A stretch of 64,000 nt of DNA from Poronia punctata (lineage: Eukaryota > Ascomycota > Sordariomycetes > Xylariales > Xylariaceae). Shown here in pieces: positions 47,623-60,300 of this stretch. The first letter of the stretch is position 1, and the number at the start of each line of letters is the position of its first letter. Below the pieces are notes generated by a model, which saw nothing but the letters and a program-made list of their open reading frames with translations, ran no database searches and was not told the origin of the DNA. The position numbers and the translations under genes were made by a program. The DNA lies in NCBI GenBank assembly GCA_022579005.1, contig MU401467.1, positions 248,001 through 312,000 of the forward strand, written 5' to 3'.

Positions 47623-48890
47623 ATGGCGCGCGTTACTGTTGTCTCCCTCCTTATCTCGGCGTTGATATGCGTTGCCAGTGCCGCTTTCAACATCAAATCC
47701 AAGAATAATGTCGCCGTCTATTATGTGAGTCTCAACAACACCATCATCATCATCATAAGCCCCGATAATGAAAGGCCTGCTGACCTCGTATAAATAAATA
47801 GGGTCAAGGACCTGATCAGAAGCGACTAACAACCTACTGTGCCGACCCTAATATTGACATCATCATCCTCTCCTTCGTCCATCTCTTCCCGGAGCAGGCG
47901 AACGGTCACCCGGGTATCAACTTTGGCAACCAATGCAGTGCCGAGTCTTACAAGGGCCCGGGCTTCAAGGGCGTCAAGGACCCGTCCAAGGACGCGCTTC
48001 TGAAGTGCCCGAACCTGCAGGAGGACCTCTACATCTGTCGCCAGACGAGCGACAAGAAGTTCCTCATCTCCCTTGGAGGAGCAACCCCTAATTACAACGT
48101 CAACGGTGCCACCAATGGAACCAGCTTCGCGAACCAGCTTTGGGGCATGTTCGGCCCGCGCGTCGATTCGTGGACATCACTGAACAAGCCCCGGCCGTTT
48201 GACTATGTGAACACAACCAGCTCCGATCCGACGATCCACGAGTTCAGCGCGGATGGATTTGACCTGGATATCGAGCACCCTTCGCTGGATAGCTCGGCTG
48301 GCTACAAAGCGTTGGTAAAGAAGCTACGATCTCATTACGACACCCGCTCGGAGAAGCCGTACTACCTCACTGCCTCGCCGCAGTGCACCGTGCCCGACCC
48401 CAACTTGGCCGACACTCTCAAGGCGGCCAAGTTCGACATGCTCTTCGTGCAATATTACAACACGCCCAAGTGCTCTGCGCGTGGTTGGATCACGGCGAAC
48501 CCGAACTACGTCCCAGGCGGCACTTTCAAGCAGACCTCAGGCACCTGGAGCTTCACCTTCGACTCCTGGGTCACCTGGCTCTCGAGCACCGTGAGCAAGG
48601 GCGCCCCCATCTTCCTGACGCTGCCCGGCGCGAACCCGGCCGCCAGCTCCGGCGCCTACATCACCGTCGCCCAGACGAAGAATATCGCGAACGCCTACTA
48701 CTGCCGGGCCAGCTTCGCCGGCATCGGTGTCTGGGATGCTACGTACGCGGAGCAGAGCATTGCCAATGGCAAGAACTTTTTCCAGAACGCCAAGGCTACG
48801 CTTAACGCCGCGGCGAGCGATAAGAGGCTCTCGTGTGTTAAGAGCAAGCGCGAGGCGACGGCTCATTTGCATGGAAGGCATCACCATTAG
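47623..48890 (+). CDS. Secreted GH18 class III chitinase
   Basis: Hydrolyses chitin; secreted. Two exons, 47623-47724 and 47802-48890, give 396 aa. The N-terminus MARVTVVSLLISALICVASA is a clear signal peptide, with cleavage likely before AFNIK. The barrel has VAVYYGQGPDQKRLTTYC, the SxGG-type FLISLGGATPNYN, and the catalytic DGFDLDIEHP (DxxDxDxE, acid Glu192), followed by YYLTASPQCTVPD, FVQYYNTPKCS and a late GIGVWDATY. This pattern fits plant-type/fungal class III endochitinases. There is no chitin-binding module, Ser/Thr-rich linker or GPI signal. The C-terminus has a dibasic KSKRE site and ends in a short His-rich tail (HLHGRHHH). A possible N-glycosylation site is NGTS. Such enzymes serve cell-wall remodelling or nutrient use; the choice cannot be made from sequence. 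Confidence 0.96.
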
Positions 48891-49827
48891 AAAAGTATGA
48901 TGAAATAATTTATCCGAAGTTACGATATAGATCAGTTCGGGATGGATGAGTGTACTTATAGAGTCTTGTATAAGTAAACAACAGGGCTATATTTAATACT
49001 CTAATCGTTCTTCCTCAGGACAAAACCCTTATTGTGAATAAGGGGGCACTTCCCTTTGGCTATTATGATACCAGGATTGCACAATATCTTTTGCACTGCG
49101 TGTGACTTATGTAGCCAAACTACAGATTGTAATAAATCATTCTGTAAAAAGGGGTCGCATAGGTATTCCTCTCAAAACGTCTACGTCAACTAGCATAACC
49201 GCTCGATCCTGACTACGCCGGTTTGAGAACTCAAAAAACACCCTATCCACTGTACCATATATATATATATTATCTATGGGAGGTGGGTACCCCTTCTCCT
49301 ATCTCTTGAATAAATGAAATCCTACCCCTCACCAAGATAGGTAGGTACATGTAGGTAAGTACTAGGTTCGGTACGTCGGCTTATCAATATGCACAGCAAC
49401 CTACCGGGAATTCAATTTCCGTTTCCCAGGTAATCGGGTCCTGACTTGAGATTACTTGTATATAGGCGTGGGGGAACGCATGTCATTACGGAGTTAGGTT
49501 TGTAAGTTAGTTAGGGATGACGCATGCCGCTATTAGCTGTCTGGTGCACTCACTCAGAACTCTGAACTTGTGGTTGCCTTTGGAAAAAGGGGGTTAGGGT
49601 TAGGGTTAGGGTTGAACTGGCCTATGTTGAAAAGGTGTGACTGGAATAATACCTTGATGTTATATTGATGTTGTTTATAACTAGACTGTATGTATGCTAT
49701 GTACATTATGTATGTCATGTATGTATGTACCTAGTCAGGGGAAGTATCCAAACCGTGGTGGCATCTAGGCCAACAATAGAGCCATAGTAAAGAACTGTTT
49801 CTAATGAACAAGAAGAAGTATAGGGGC
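48891..49827. other. Convergent intergenic region (chitinase and MFS 3' ends)
   Basis: Contains an AT dinucleotide run (49257-49271), TAGGTA/TACATG motifs (49330-49380), the TTAGGG-type tract at 49591-49613 and a TATG-rich degenerate repeat (49685-49732). No ORF of interest. Confidence 0.55.
49591..49613 (+). repeat. Interstitial telomere-like (GGGTTA)n tract
   Basis: Three full GGGTTA units plus a partial fourth (GGGTT), preceded by a G5 run. This is the standard vertebrate-type telomere repeat also used by most filamentous ascomycetes. It sits between convergent genes, not near a contig end. Confidence 0.85.
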
Positions 49828-51725
49828 TTATGAACTTCGATGTCCATAAGGCTCAAAAGGGAAAAAGACAGCAACGGCAGCCATACCAGCATAAAGAGCG
49901 GCAGTAATGTAAATCGGCACGGTAGTCCTGGTATCAGCGACCGTGGCAATGACTGCAGATATGATTCCCATGACGCGGTTGAAAGCGACGGCGAGACCGT
50001 TCCCGGTGGCCCGATGAGCGCTGGGGAGGACTTCAGGGGTATAGGCGTATAGACAGCCGTAGTAGATGTTGACGCAGAAAGCGATGACGCAGCTGAATGC
50101 TACGTTTTGATCAGAGGTGTTGATCGCCGTGTAGCCGAAGAAGAAAACCATGGTTACGAGGGCGCCGATGACCATGGTGTATTTCCGGCCGAGGATTTTG
50201 ATGTTACATAGGTATCCTGCTAACACGGGACCGAAGATGCCGGAGATGGTGGATAGGGTGTAGTTTCGCCAGACCATGTACGGGTCGGTTGGGCCGCTTA
50301 CACCCCGGACTGCGAGGTATGTGCTGTTTATGGAGTTAGACAAGGGTCTGAATAATAAGGTGATGGATGTACTTACGATAAAAAGACATAGAATAGGGGG
50401 TACCTATATCAATTGTTAGCCTCCATCATAACCTGTCATTCTCGCAAGATACATACGCCAAACCGATCAGTGTCCAAGATATCCAGATCAGTGTTGTAGA
50501 GAGAGCGATACTCCTCGTAGCAAAAAGACCAGAGATATGTACTTTGAGCTCGCCCAGAGAGAATTTCGACTTTCCATGGGTCCCGGAAACTTTGCCGCAA
50601 GCCTCCAACTGCTCCAGAGTAAGCGAGCAAGGGCGGTTATACTTCTGAGCCAACTCTTGGAGGTTTTTGACAAGTGCGGCGTCATTACCCTCTGCCAGCT
50701 GATATTTGGGTGTCTCTTTCAGACGGACAACAGTAACCCGCAGTATGGACAAAACGAGGACAATGGCCCCCGAAGTGAAGAAGACATATCTCCAACCCAT
50801 GTTTGAAGATCTGGGACAGCTGTCTCCTTCAAGGTCGCAGTTCCACTTTGCGGGCACTAAATACCCCTATATCAGAACCAGGTCGACCAGACCTTGAACA
50901 GACAGACAGACAGACAGACAGACTTACCCAAGAAACCCCAGCAAATAAACCCCGTAATAGCCTGCCCAAACCCCCACCAACACGCCATGAGCGTCAGAAC
51001 CCATTGCTTACTACCAGGGAGATACTCGAGAAAAACAGTAGTATCCAGCACTAAGTTCCCACCAGCCCCGAATCCGACCAGGGCAACGAAGAAGCCGAGA
51101 GAAGGCCAACTCGGCATCGCGCCAGCAACAACGGCCGCAGCGCCACAGATGAGAAGCGAGAGATTAAACGACCATCTCCGACCGATGATGTCGGCGCCAA
51201 ATCCCCAGAATAAAGCGCCAACGAGCAAACCGGCGTATGAAGCGAGGTTTTGCCCGTTGGCGTATCCGACGGAACCGAATTCTTTGAAGGCGGGCGCGGA
51301 TATGTTGCTTTGTATCAATGTGACCATGGAATCCACGGCGTAACTGGTTGTTTTGGGACAAAGTTTAATCAAAAAGGGCAAGGGGATTGCGGGGGTTAGC
51401 TAGGGACTTCCTGCTCACCCGAATCCGTTTAACATGAAGAGTTTCCAGTGGTAGTTGGTCCATCCGATTTGATCAATTGCCTATTAGAACGCGTGTCATT
51501 AACCATGTCCGCGTAGAGGGACGGACGCCCATATTTCTCATTGCTAAGAGACTCCTATTGTAGACGTACGTTGTTGACGAGATGCATTTTGGCGTTGAGC
51601 GCGGGGTCGAGATCTTGCTTGGCCAAGATATCCTCTCCGTCGTGAGACGAGACGTCGGTCTCAGTGGTTGACTTCATGTTTGTCCCCTTTCCGTCGTTGG
51701 CCGGATGCAGATCACTAGAAGTCAT
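49828..51725 (-). CDS. MFS transporter (SV2/sugar-porter-like), substrate unknown
   Basis: A polytopic plasma-membrane-type carrier. Six exons: 51725-51570, 51480-51419, 51343-50928, 50856-50457, 50403-50377, 50323-49828, total 518 aa. The fifth exon is only 27 nt (YPLFYVFLS across the joints). The hydrophilic N-terminus (MTSSDLHPANDGKGTN) precedes IDQIGWTNYHWKLFMLNGFGY. MFS motif A appears as GFGADIIGRRWSF; TM5-like ACWWGFGQAITGFICWGFL, and the central loop RLKETPKYQLAEGNDAALVKNLQEL with PCSLTLEQLEACG is characteristic of a fungal SV2-like MFS group. The second half has IFGPVLAGYLCNIKILGRKYTMVIGAL and YAYTPEVLPSAHRATGNGLAVAFNR. It ends FPFEPYGHRSS. It could import an organic acid, nicotinate-like or sugar substrate; nothing in the neighbourhood decides. 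Confidence 0.94.
50899..50923. repeat. CAGA tetranucleotide repeat inside MFS intron 3
   Basis: About six CAGA units lie immediately after the GTAAGT donor (50927) of intron 3, giving a GTCT-repeat in the transcript. Likely polymorphic; it could affect splicing since the whole intron is only 71 nt. Confidence 0.85.
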
Positions 51726-54390
51726 TGTCGGTGATTATCTGGGCCGGCTGATTTGGGGATTGAAGGTGCCTGGGCCGTTGTAAACGAAATGGTCCCGTAA
51801 TTCCCATTTCACACTTTGGTTTCAAACGAAAGAGGCAAGACAGGAAGGTACGATGATCTTTCCCAAAGCTTTTTGTATTTACCTGTTATAGCCAAGAAAT
51901 GCAACCTGCCACCCTGCTTGGTCTACCTTGGCTATCTACAACTACAACGCCCCTACCGAACAGATTCTTCCACAAAATGGAGATAGTTTGCCGACTACTT
52001 CTTTGAGGTGAACCTGGCGTTTCTTGGCAATGGCCGAATACTGGCTAGATACCAAGAACTGAACTTGAAGTGGTCTTATCCCGTCAGCAGCGTTTGCCAA
52101 TCAAGACCTGCATTTAATAGCAGTTAGAAACCCCCTCCCACGCAACAAACGCCAGTAGAGCTTGGATATGCATATGTAGATAGCTTCAGCTGGCATTGAC
52201 GAGGCGTACGTGATAGGGTTATGAAACATGGGGGAGGGGGGGGAACTCTGCAGGGTCCCATTTTGTCCTGCCAATTGCATTTTTCGGTTTGCTTTTTTAC
52301 AACCAACGCTGATTGCGTTGGATAGAGTACATACCTATGTGCAGATACCCTTGGTACATTTCTCCTTTTTTTGTTGTTACCCGCTCTAACCCTATCTATG
52401 TACCTATTCTGCCTCTCTCGTCACTTGCCGACAGTGTTGTTGGAAATAACCTGAGGATTAGACTCAACGTCCGTTTTCACTCGATACCTAAGGTACAGCT
52501 ACTGTTATATAAGTTCGCTCTTGTGGCAGTTGGAAGGCGCATCAAAATCTTGCATTTGTACATGTGTAATGTGACGTATTGAGGGTCGGCTCACCTTCTG
52601 CACACTGGGGGCAATTCAAGGTTGTTGGTTTGGGTAGTAGACGTTCTTGGCAACAAACCCTTGCAGCATAAGTACATACTTGTATGCATTCCATATATAC
52701 ATTACTACGCACGATTTTAGATAATTGTTTACCAGTTCCTCTATTAGTACATGCCTCACCTTTCCGGATTATTGGCATATCTCTTTGACAACAGTATGTT
52801 CAAGTAGGGAGGAGATAGATGTGGTATGCCTTGAGAATATATGTGTATACCTACTTTACATACTATGTGAATATGTACATTACCTTTGGTAGAAATGTCT
52901 TTTGAAGGTACCTACTTATTTCAATAACAGCCACACAGATGGAGTTTACCTACCTGTGGCACAATTGACGCCTCAGCCCCTCTATTTACACGGTGCAAAG
53001 AACAGTCAAACTTGGTTAGCGTAACGTACTTGTACGTGCACTCCTACTAGGGAAGGTATAGACACTGTGACTTCATTCAAAAATCTGTAACGAGGTAGCA
53101 GACCATCGTATTCACCAATCTATTCCAGCTACAACATTATCTACAATGTATACTTTCAATCATAGCAGGAAGACGTGCTAGGAATCGGTACTTGAAATAC
53201 GTTGCAACCATTAGACAACCAGATGGGTTGAATCAACACGTACCATCCTATCCAACGGGCTGGGGGCATCCAGAGAACACAGAGTTCTGCATCTAGGCAG
53301 ACGCACACACGTGACGAGCTACCTACTACCTAAGGTACCCATCACGCCTACCTACATACTACATCCCGGGATACATACATGAAGACACGCAAATATGTCG
53401 TATCCGTGCATCTCGAGCTCGACGCTCCAATGGCATGGATCATGGTTGGGAGGTAAACCCCCCATTTGAACATTTGTCAACATTGTCGTCTGCCTAGAAT
53501 CATGTATATATACTTTGTAAATTTTTTCAATGGTGTCCTGCTTATCTACCTACCTTTTCAATCTAGGTTGTTGGGCAGATTCTGACAGCCTGATGTCTGT
53601 GAAAGTGGCCCAACTCGAGCCACGAGCGTCTGCATAAGGGACATATTTCCTTCAAACAGAGCAAGAATATGCATGTTGCCTTTTGGAGGCCGGTTCTGGA
53701 TTGGACAAGTTCTGGAGTTGCGTCTTCTACGGGTCCAGTGCAACAAGGGATGAGAGTATCTGGTATTTGATATGCTAATAACTCAAGCAACTTCGTTATC
53801 CTAGGCTCTCATAGGAAATGGTACTGGTCAACCTGTCCCGCTACTAATCAGAAAGCTGTGGTTCTGCTTGGGTGAGGGTGGCCGCTATAGTGGTCTCATA
53901 CTCGATGGTCTTCCCATAGCCTGCTTTGCTCTGCGTTTGTTGTTCGACACATTTATTCCGCCACCCTATTCGCTATCCGGTACTACTAGCTTTGCTTACA
54001 ACCATTGTAGAGGAACTGAAAGTCAGTACCTCGAGAATCGACCCAAGGCACCTCAAAACCCCGTCATTTCTTCATTACCCGGCTTTACACCCTTCTAACC
54101 AGATGTTCTCTTGATTTTTCTATCAATCGACTCACATACCAGACAAAGTCGTGTCATATTGTCAATCTGTTGTAATCTTGAATTCTTCCCTGTCACCTAC
54201 ATCGCTCACCTGAGGGCTAAGTTGTTCGAAGCCCTGTGGGGTTTGCACTCACCTTGACCTTACACTACTTTTGTTTCTGGCTTTTATCTGCGATCATTGC
54301 CGGCTACGGTTGCCCGAGGAAGTCTTACTCTTGTCATAATCTGCCTATGATACACTCTTTTGGTTCCTTGAGCCCCTATACTTGTATAAG
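51726..54390. other. Divergent intergenic region between MFS and giant DUF3638 gene
   Basis: Holds both promoters. Rich in TACCTA/TAGGTA and TACATA motifs (52320-52420, 52840-53000, 53320-53400). ORFs such as 53868-54098 and 54236-54472 (plus) near the giant gene are Leu/Ser-rich leaders without coding support; the latter overlaps the giant gene's start in another frame. No gene supported. Confidence 0.5.
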
Positions 54391-57300
54391 ATGGGTCTTC
54401 TGGAGTCCATCTTCAACCACTTGGTTCTCCCACCAAACATCCCAGGGTCCCAAGATAATGACATCGACCTAGTCTCTCGTGAGGTGCTCAAGCGTCTCAT
54501 CCATGCTGTCAAGACAGTTATCAAACTTGCTGAAGACGCACCGTGGAAAGATGCCTTCCAGAATCTGTGTATATCCCTCGAAACATGCCTCGAGTTGAAT
54601 ACTTGTTTCTTGGAACGAACATGCCTCTCAAATCACCTACGGGGCCTGGTGCCGGGTCAGATGTTGATTCTGTATGTGAATGAACAGAACGCGGGGCTGC
54701 TGGTCCGTCATGAAACACAGTAAGTGGACTGATACATAACCCTGCTTGCCCCTTTTAGACACTATTGTAGAGTTGATGATGCTGATAACAAAATAGGGGG
54801 GATGAAGAATACGTCATTTTCGAATCTTTCGAAGCGTCTGCAATTGCCTCCGACGTCCTTCGAGCGGGTCATGCAATGCAATGGGACTTCCCCGGCCGGT
54901 CGGCAAAGATTACTCTGGATTCTTTTACCGAAGAATCTTTCTCGGACAGCCTTGCAAATTTCCTTGAACAAGCAACCATGGAGTCGCTACATAGCCTACA
55001 GGCATCAACAAAGAAGGCTGGAGTATCTGTCGGGGAGATCAGGGACACAACAGATCCATCCCTGATCTCTCAAATGTTGATATCTCTTCTAGAAGCCAAG
55101 GGCAGCACATACGAAGCCCCGATACTGCGAAAACGTATCCGAGACGACGTCAACTTTACGGACAGTAACTTGCCATGGCGACGTCTACCGTTTTGGCTAG
55201 TTCTACGTGTAGCAGCCCAGAGACATCTGTGCTTCGCTTTGGGGCCCGGGAAAGGCCAGATTGCCTACAAAAGTCTTATGGCGACTGTCCTCGCAGAGCT
55301 TCTCGACCAGTCGCTTGGCCATATCAACCCTCATCACATCATAACTCTCCGTTCCAAACTGGCTCGCCGTATGGCCAAACTGGAGACGTGCAAGGAAAGG
55401 GATGAGCTTCGATTAGACGCCCCATGCAACCATTGGATCACGGCAGTGTCTTTGCTAGTGGGGGACTCAATAACGAATGCTAGCTCGAGAGTGCAAGGTC
55501 TATGGGATGATTTCAAACGGCTGTCGACCCGCAGAGTACATGCTCTCCCGGACCGGGCCCCTAAGTCCTCATTACAACTAGGTTTACCAAACAGTGGTAC
55601 ATACCTAGATAAAGTCCTACAAAGTACGGCCGCACGGGAACATGCCATAGGACCCGTATCACTCCCGAGGCCACTTGATCACAGCATTAAACAGAGTCGA
55701 ATATTCATGGACAATGCATTCTCTCTTGCCGCAATGGAGTCGGCAGCAAGGGAGGGGGTCGATGACCGGCTGAATAAGATGAGTGATACTTGTCTGAAAG
55801 TGGCGAGCCAGATTGACCAGCTTTTGGAAGCGACAAAGTCTGAGTACCAACACAACCCGGCAGAGCAAAGCGCCATGGTACTTGGTGTATTCTCTCTCTG
55901 GGTCAAACTCGACCGTGCGGCCGTTTCAAAATGCCCTCAATTGACCAAGTATGCGCCAGCCTTTCACCCGGAGCTCCTGGATGTACTCCAGCTGCCTACC
56001 AAATCAGCGATGGAACAGCTCCAAGGTATACAGGAGTACATAGCAGAAAGAGAGGTCAAATCTACTTACAGCAGCATACTGGATATCTCGGGTCGGAATC
56101 GTCTCGCTGCGAGCTTCTGCAAAGGCATTGAATCGCTACAGCAATTGGAAAAGACGATCCGGGCGGCATCGGACCTTGAACGTCAAATAAAGGAATCCGA
56201 GCATAAAAGGTTGTGTTCTGAGTATGACGAACATACAGCGGGGATGGTCATGAATACGTGCCGCTGCACATGGGAGAACGGGCAACATATCGTAAAGGGC
56301 TGCAAGAAGTGCTGGCACGGGAGAGTGCGGAGGCGGATCTCTATAGCCGTCCATGAGGCATTCCTGCCAAGGGATGAGACGGCACGGAGAAATATTATAT
56401 TCGAACTTGCCATCCCCGAGTGGCTTTCGGCCTATCGTGCTGCGACTTGGCGCATCTTCAGCGGCTTAGCCCACCCCAACCGGCCCAAGACGATCCAAAA
56501 ACCGGCAATCGACCTTCAGTCTTGCCAACCATTGAAGCCCTATTGGAGTGCCAAGACCAGTTGCCTCTCTTTGGCTTCCAAGATCAAGTGTTTTCAACAA
56601 ACTCATTATAAGTTCAGCCATGGAAAGAGTCCCCTTTCCCAAGTTATCTTGCCTTTCGCAGCAAACTTCAGGCTGTATGATGCCGTCTCGAATATCTGGG
56701 TTGACGATCTGAAAGAGCCCCTGACCTTGGAGCACCTATGTGGAATCCAAATACCTCGTATCCTCATGCCTGTATGCCCAGAGAATGGCAAGGTACACCC
56801 ACCGTGTTGGATAGATGGGCCGTCTTCATACGAGATACAGGCAAATCAAAGCCTGACACCAGAGGAGATGTCGGCGCAGACATTCTCTGCATTCCAGAAA
56901 ATACTGTCGGGGGGTAGGCGACGATGGCCCAACCTCCTTGTTGAGATGTGTTCCTCCAATCTGAATTTGAGTAATGAAGGTACAGTGCAGGCTATATGCC
57001 AGCTCGCTGTACAGGCCGGCCCCAGGCTACCTGGCGAGCCTCTACGAAGATTTCACGAGATATTCAACGACCCCATGTTCACGCAACGGCTAACGAAAAC
57101 CCTGCGTGATATGCTCGATTCAATACGGACCAACTGGCGAGAGCACAATACGATGCAGGTTCTCATTACTTTGGCCTTACGGCTCCACTCGCTATCGCCG
57201 TCGTCAAGCGCCGTTGAGATTCTGATTTCTGCGCGCAAATGCCTTTTGGAGTGGATTGCTCAGGTTCAGGAGAAAACGCGTGAAAGTACGGATGGCGACG

Positions 57301-60300
57301 AAGCTCAACGCTTTGCGACGTATGGGATCTATGCTGCGCTGCTCTGCCGGCAGACGTTCAGCCTCCTTGTCGATTTGGAGACTGGATTCAGCCAAGAAGA
57401 ATTGTCGGAATTCATCCGAGCTACCCTCGCGTTACAGGAAAACGTGCTACTAGATATGAACCAGCTCTCCAGTGCATTGCAAAGGTTCCTCCTCCGCGAT
57501 GCAAAGATGGCCTACCACCTCGACAATCATATTAAGCTTGCAATGAGAGCCTTCCGATCGACGGTTCTAAGCGAGATCACACGGGGCCTCGACTGTGCCA
57601 TACCGGAGACTGGCTACGGCAAATGGACGTTTCTGCCGGAACCTGACCATCATTGGATCGTGGCTACAACCGCGGGTGCTCACCCACAGCGACTGCACTT
57701 CAACTACCTTGGGGGCCATCTTTTAGTCAACGGAAAGCCGAGATCGAAGCTTCCATTGGATATTGCGGCCGATAAGGACGTAAAGGCTATATTCGGCAAT
57801 CAGCACTTGATAACCTACCCATCCCGTCTGCCTGGTATGTCTCACCAATTAGAGAGGCGTGTCAAAAACCACGAGGTGCATTTCGGCTTGCGTGACGGGC
57901 GAGCCATCATTCGCGCGATCCGAAACCCGCACAAGTACTTCGCCGAGACGTTGGAATTCGTCCCTGCACAAAGGTTTGTCGGCGCTTCCAACTTTGACTT
58001 TCCATCCGAGTTGGTTCGGGACTGCGGGCATTGGCTCAATGTTACCACGGGCAACTTGGAGATCCGAAGAGGATTGCCCGGTACGGCCGAGTTCTGGATG
58101 AAACGAAAGCGTGATTGGTTTATCGATCTCACGACGCGGCAGGCATTCAGAGGAGAAAAGCGCGTCACTATGCTGGTAGATCCAGGATCCGAAACCTTTG
58201 TCCAGATTGCCGAAATATTTCGTGATTTCGAGCATTCGAGCAGGCTGACTGTGTATCAGCCACCTACCGGCAAGCTGACGGTAGAGCTGAAACATTTGGA
58301 TCTCCGGTTCTCTGTCAATAAGCGGCAGCGCCTTGAATGTCGCCAACTCGAGGCAGAAATCGATCCGGACCAAGATGCAGGCACATGGTACGGTCTGAGT
58401 AGCAAAATAGTGATGAGGGATATAGTCACCCATGATCGCAGCATCATCGTCCCACTAGGGAAGCCGTCCTTCTACCGCCGCTTTCCACACGTCCATGTCC
58501 GCATAGAGGGAACAGGCGGCAGCTATGCCCAGTACAAGATCGACAACGTTCTGGGCCGGCTATCCTGTAGCCCGGAGCCCAGACTTGTGCAGGCCAAGGC
58601 ACTTTATCACGCTCTGACCTCCTTCTGTCTCAAGGACCCCCTTACGGGGAGGACCGGTGCGAGCGAGGCCATTTACATTCTTACATCTGGCACCGCCCAA
58701 CCTTGGAACACGACGAACTGTGACATGCTCTCGCATCTAAGCCAGCTCGTTCCGCGCAGGGAGTATTACCCTCCAAATCTGGAGCGTCTTCAAAAAGCGG
58801 AGTGGGAATCCCAACTCGCCTCGTCAATCCAGCAGGATGCTTATCTACCAATTATCGAAGCGATCAAGAAGAGGTCCAATGCCCTCGCAGTGTTTGCTGG
58901 AGACCCGTCCCTGGAGGTCATGGTAACAGGACATCTCCACCGTCGCGGCTTAGACCAGCGGCTCATTTATGATCCATTGCTTGGGATTGAAAGCGACTGT
59001 GCCTTTGAGGGAGCCGTTTATACTCCTCGCGACAGACGAACCGACAGCGAATCTATTCGAGTATACCAAACAGCTCGGGTCATTATGTCACGATGCTCTC
59101 AATTCCATATGACGATGTCCCTGAAGTCGGTTTTTGGGCAATCCGAGTACATCGGGGGTTTCCCGGCCCAGACCGATGAAAGCCCTGTCAGCTGTGTTAT
59201 GCCACTTATCAGCCAGATCGAGGATCCCTTGCACGAGAACTGGGGCGAGCTAGTCGATTTCTGCCGCCGCAGCACCGACACCGCCGAGCTGTTATTCCGC
59301 CTCTGTCTCTTAGCCTTCTCCAAGTCAGCTCATATGGACGTGATACAGTCCCTCGCCGCCCTCTCTCTTGTTGACACAGTCAAGCGGGTAGAACCACCTC
59401 GCCATTCAATCTTCAAGGGCTTCAACTCTAGGGATAAGCCACCCATCAACATCTTGATGGGATTGATCTCGCCTACATACCCGGTTTTCCAGGCGGCAAG
59501 GGATAGGAAAGGAAGGGTGTTGCCGACCAACTCGGACAGGCTTACTGAATCTGAATTCTACGAGATATGCGAGCAGGAAGCCGGAACAATATCCAAGGCC
59601 CTACAAAAGCTGTGGCCTCTTGCACCGCATGAAGTGGACTTCTTATTTTTGACGCCCGAAGGCATGCCAGAAATTTCGGACCTGAGACTCCTTAACTCCG
59701 GCTGCACATGGGACACCATACGACCGGAGTGGCAGCGTAGGTATGCTAACCTGGAATTGGAGGACTACCTTGAGGATGTGGACAAGTGGCTTGCCGCCCT
59801 AAGTAGGACAAGTCAGGAACCGGACACAGCTAAAGCGTCAAAGTGGGAGAGGAGGATGCCTCAGTTCGTCATCCCGCAGCGGTACCAGTCTCACCGATGC
59901 CATATCCAGGACTCCGTGGCTAAACCTGGCCCGGACTTGGAGGGTATCATGTCCAATAGGCCGGTGCTCGTCGCAGCCGCCAGAGTGCGACATGAAGCTG
60001 AGTCTACGCCAACGCGACAGTGGCCTGCCGAGCTAATCGAGCTCCAGAAGATCTTGAGCAAGTTCGGGGAAAGTGGTGATACTCTCCGCCAACAGTATGC
60101 CAGAGATCTCGGCATGAGCTTAAGTGCTCTGGGATCGTCAGCCCAACAGGGGCAGGTTGCAGACGAGCCATTCATCCCCGGCGTCAACGAAATCGATATA
60201 GAAGTAGTCGGTTTACGTCAACGTCTCAGAAACGTCTGGCTCGCAATCATGGAATCATTCGCAGCAGGCGACAGTCGGCATCGCTGGTTGGACGCTGGTG

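Noticed and set aside
54236..54472. Small ORF overlapping the start of the giant gene
   Set aside because: Different frame from the MGLLESIFNHLVLPP start that matches the family; the region upstream of 54391 is a pyrimidine-rich leader.
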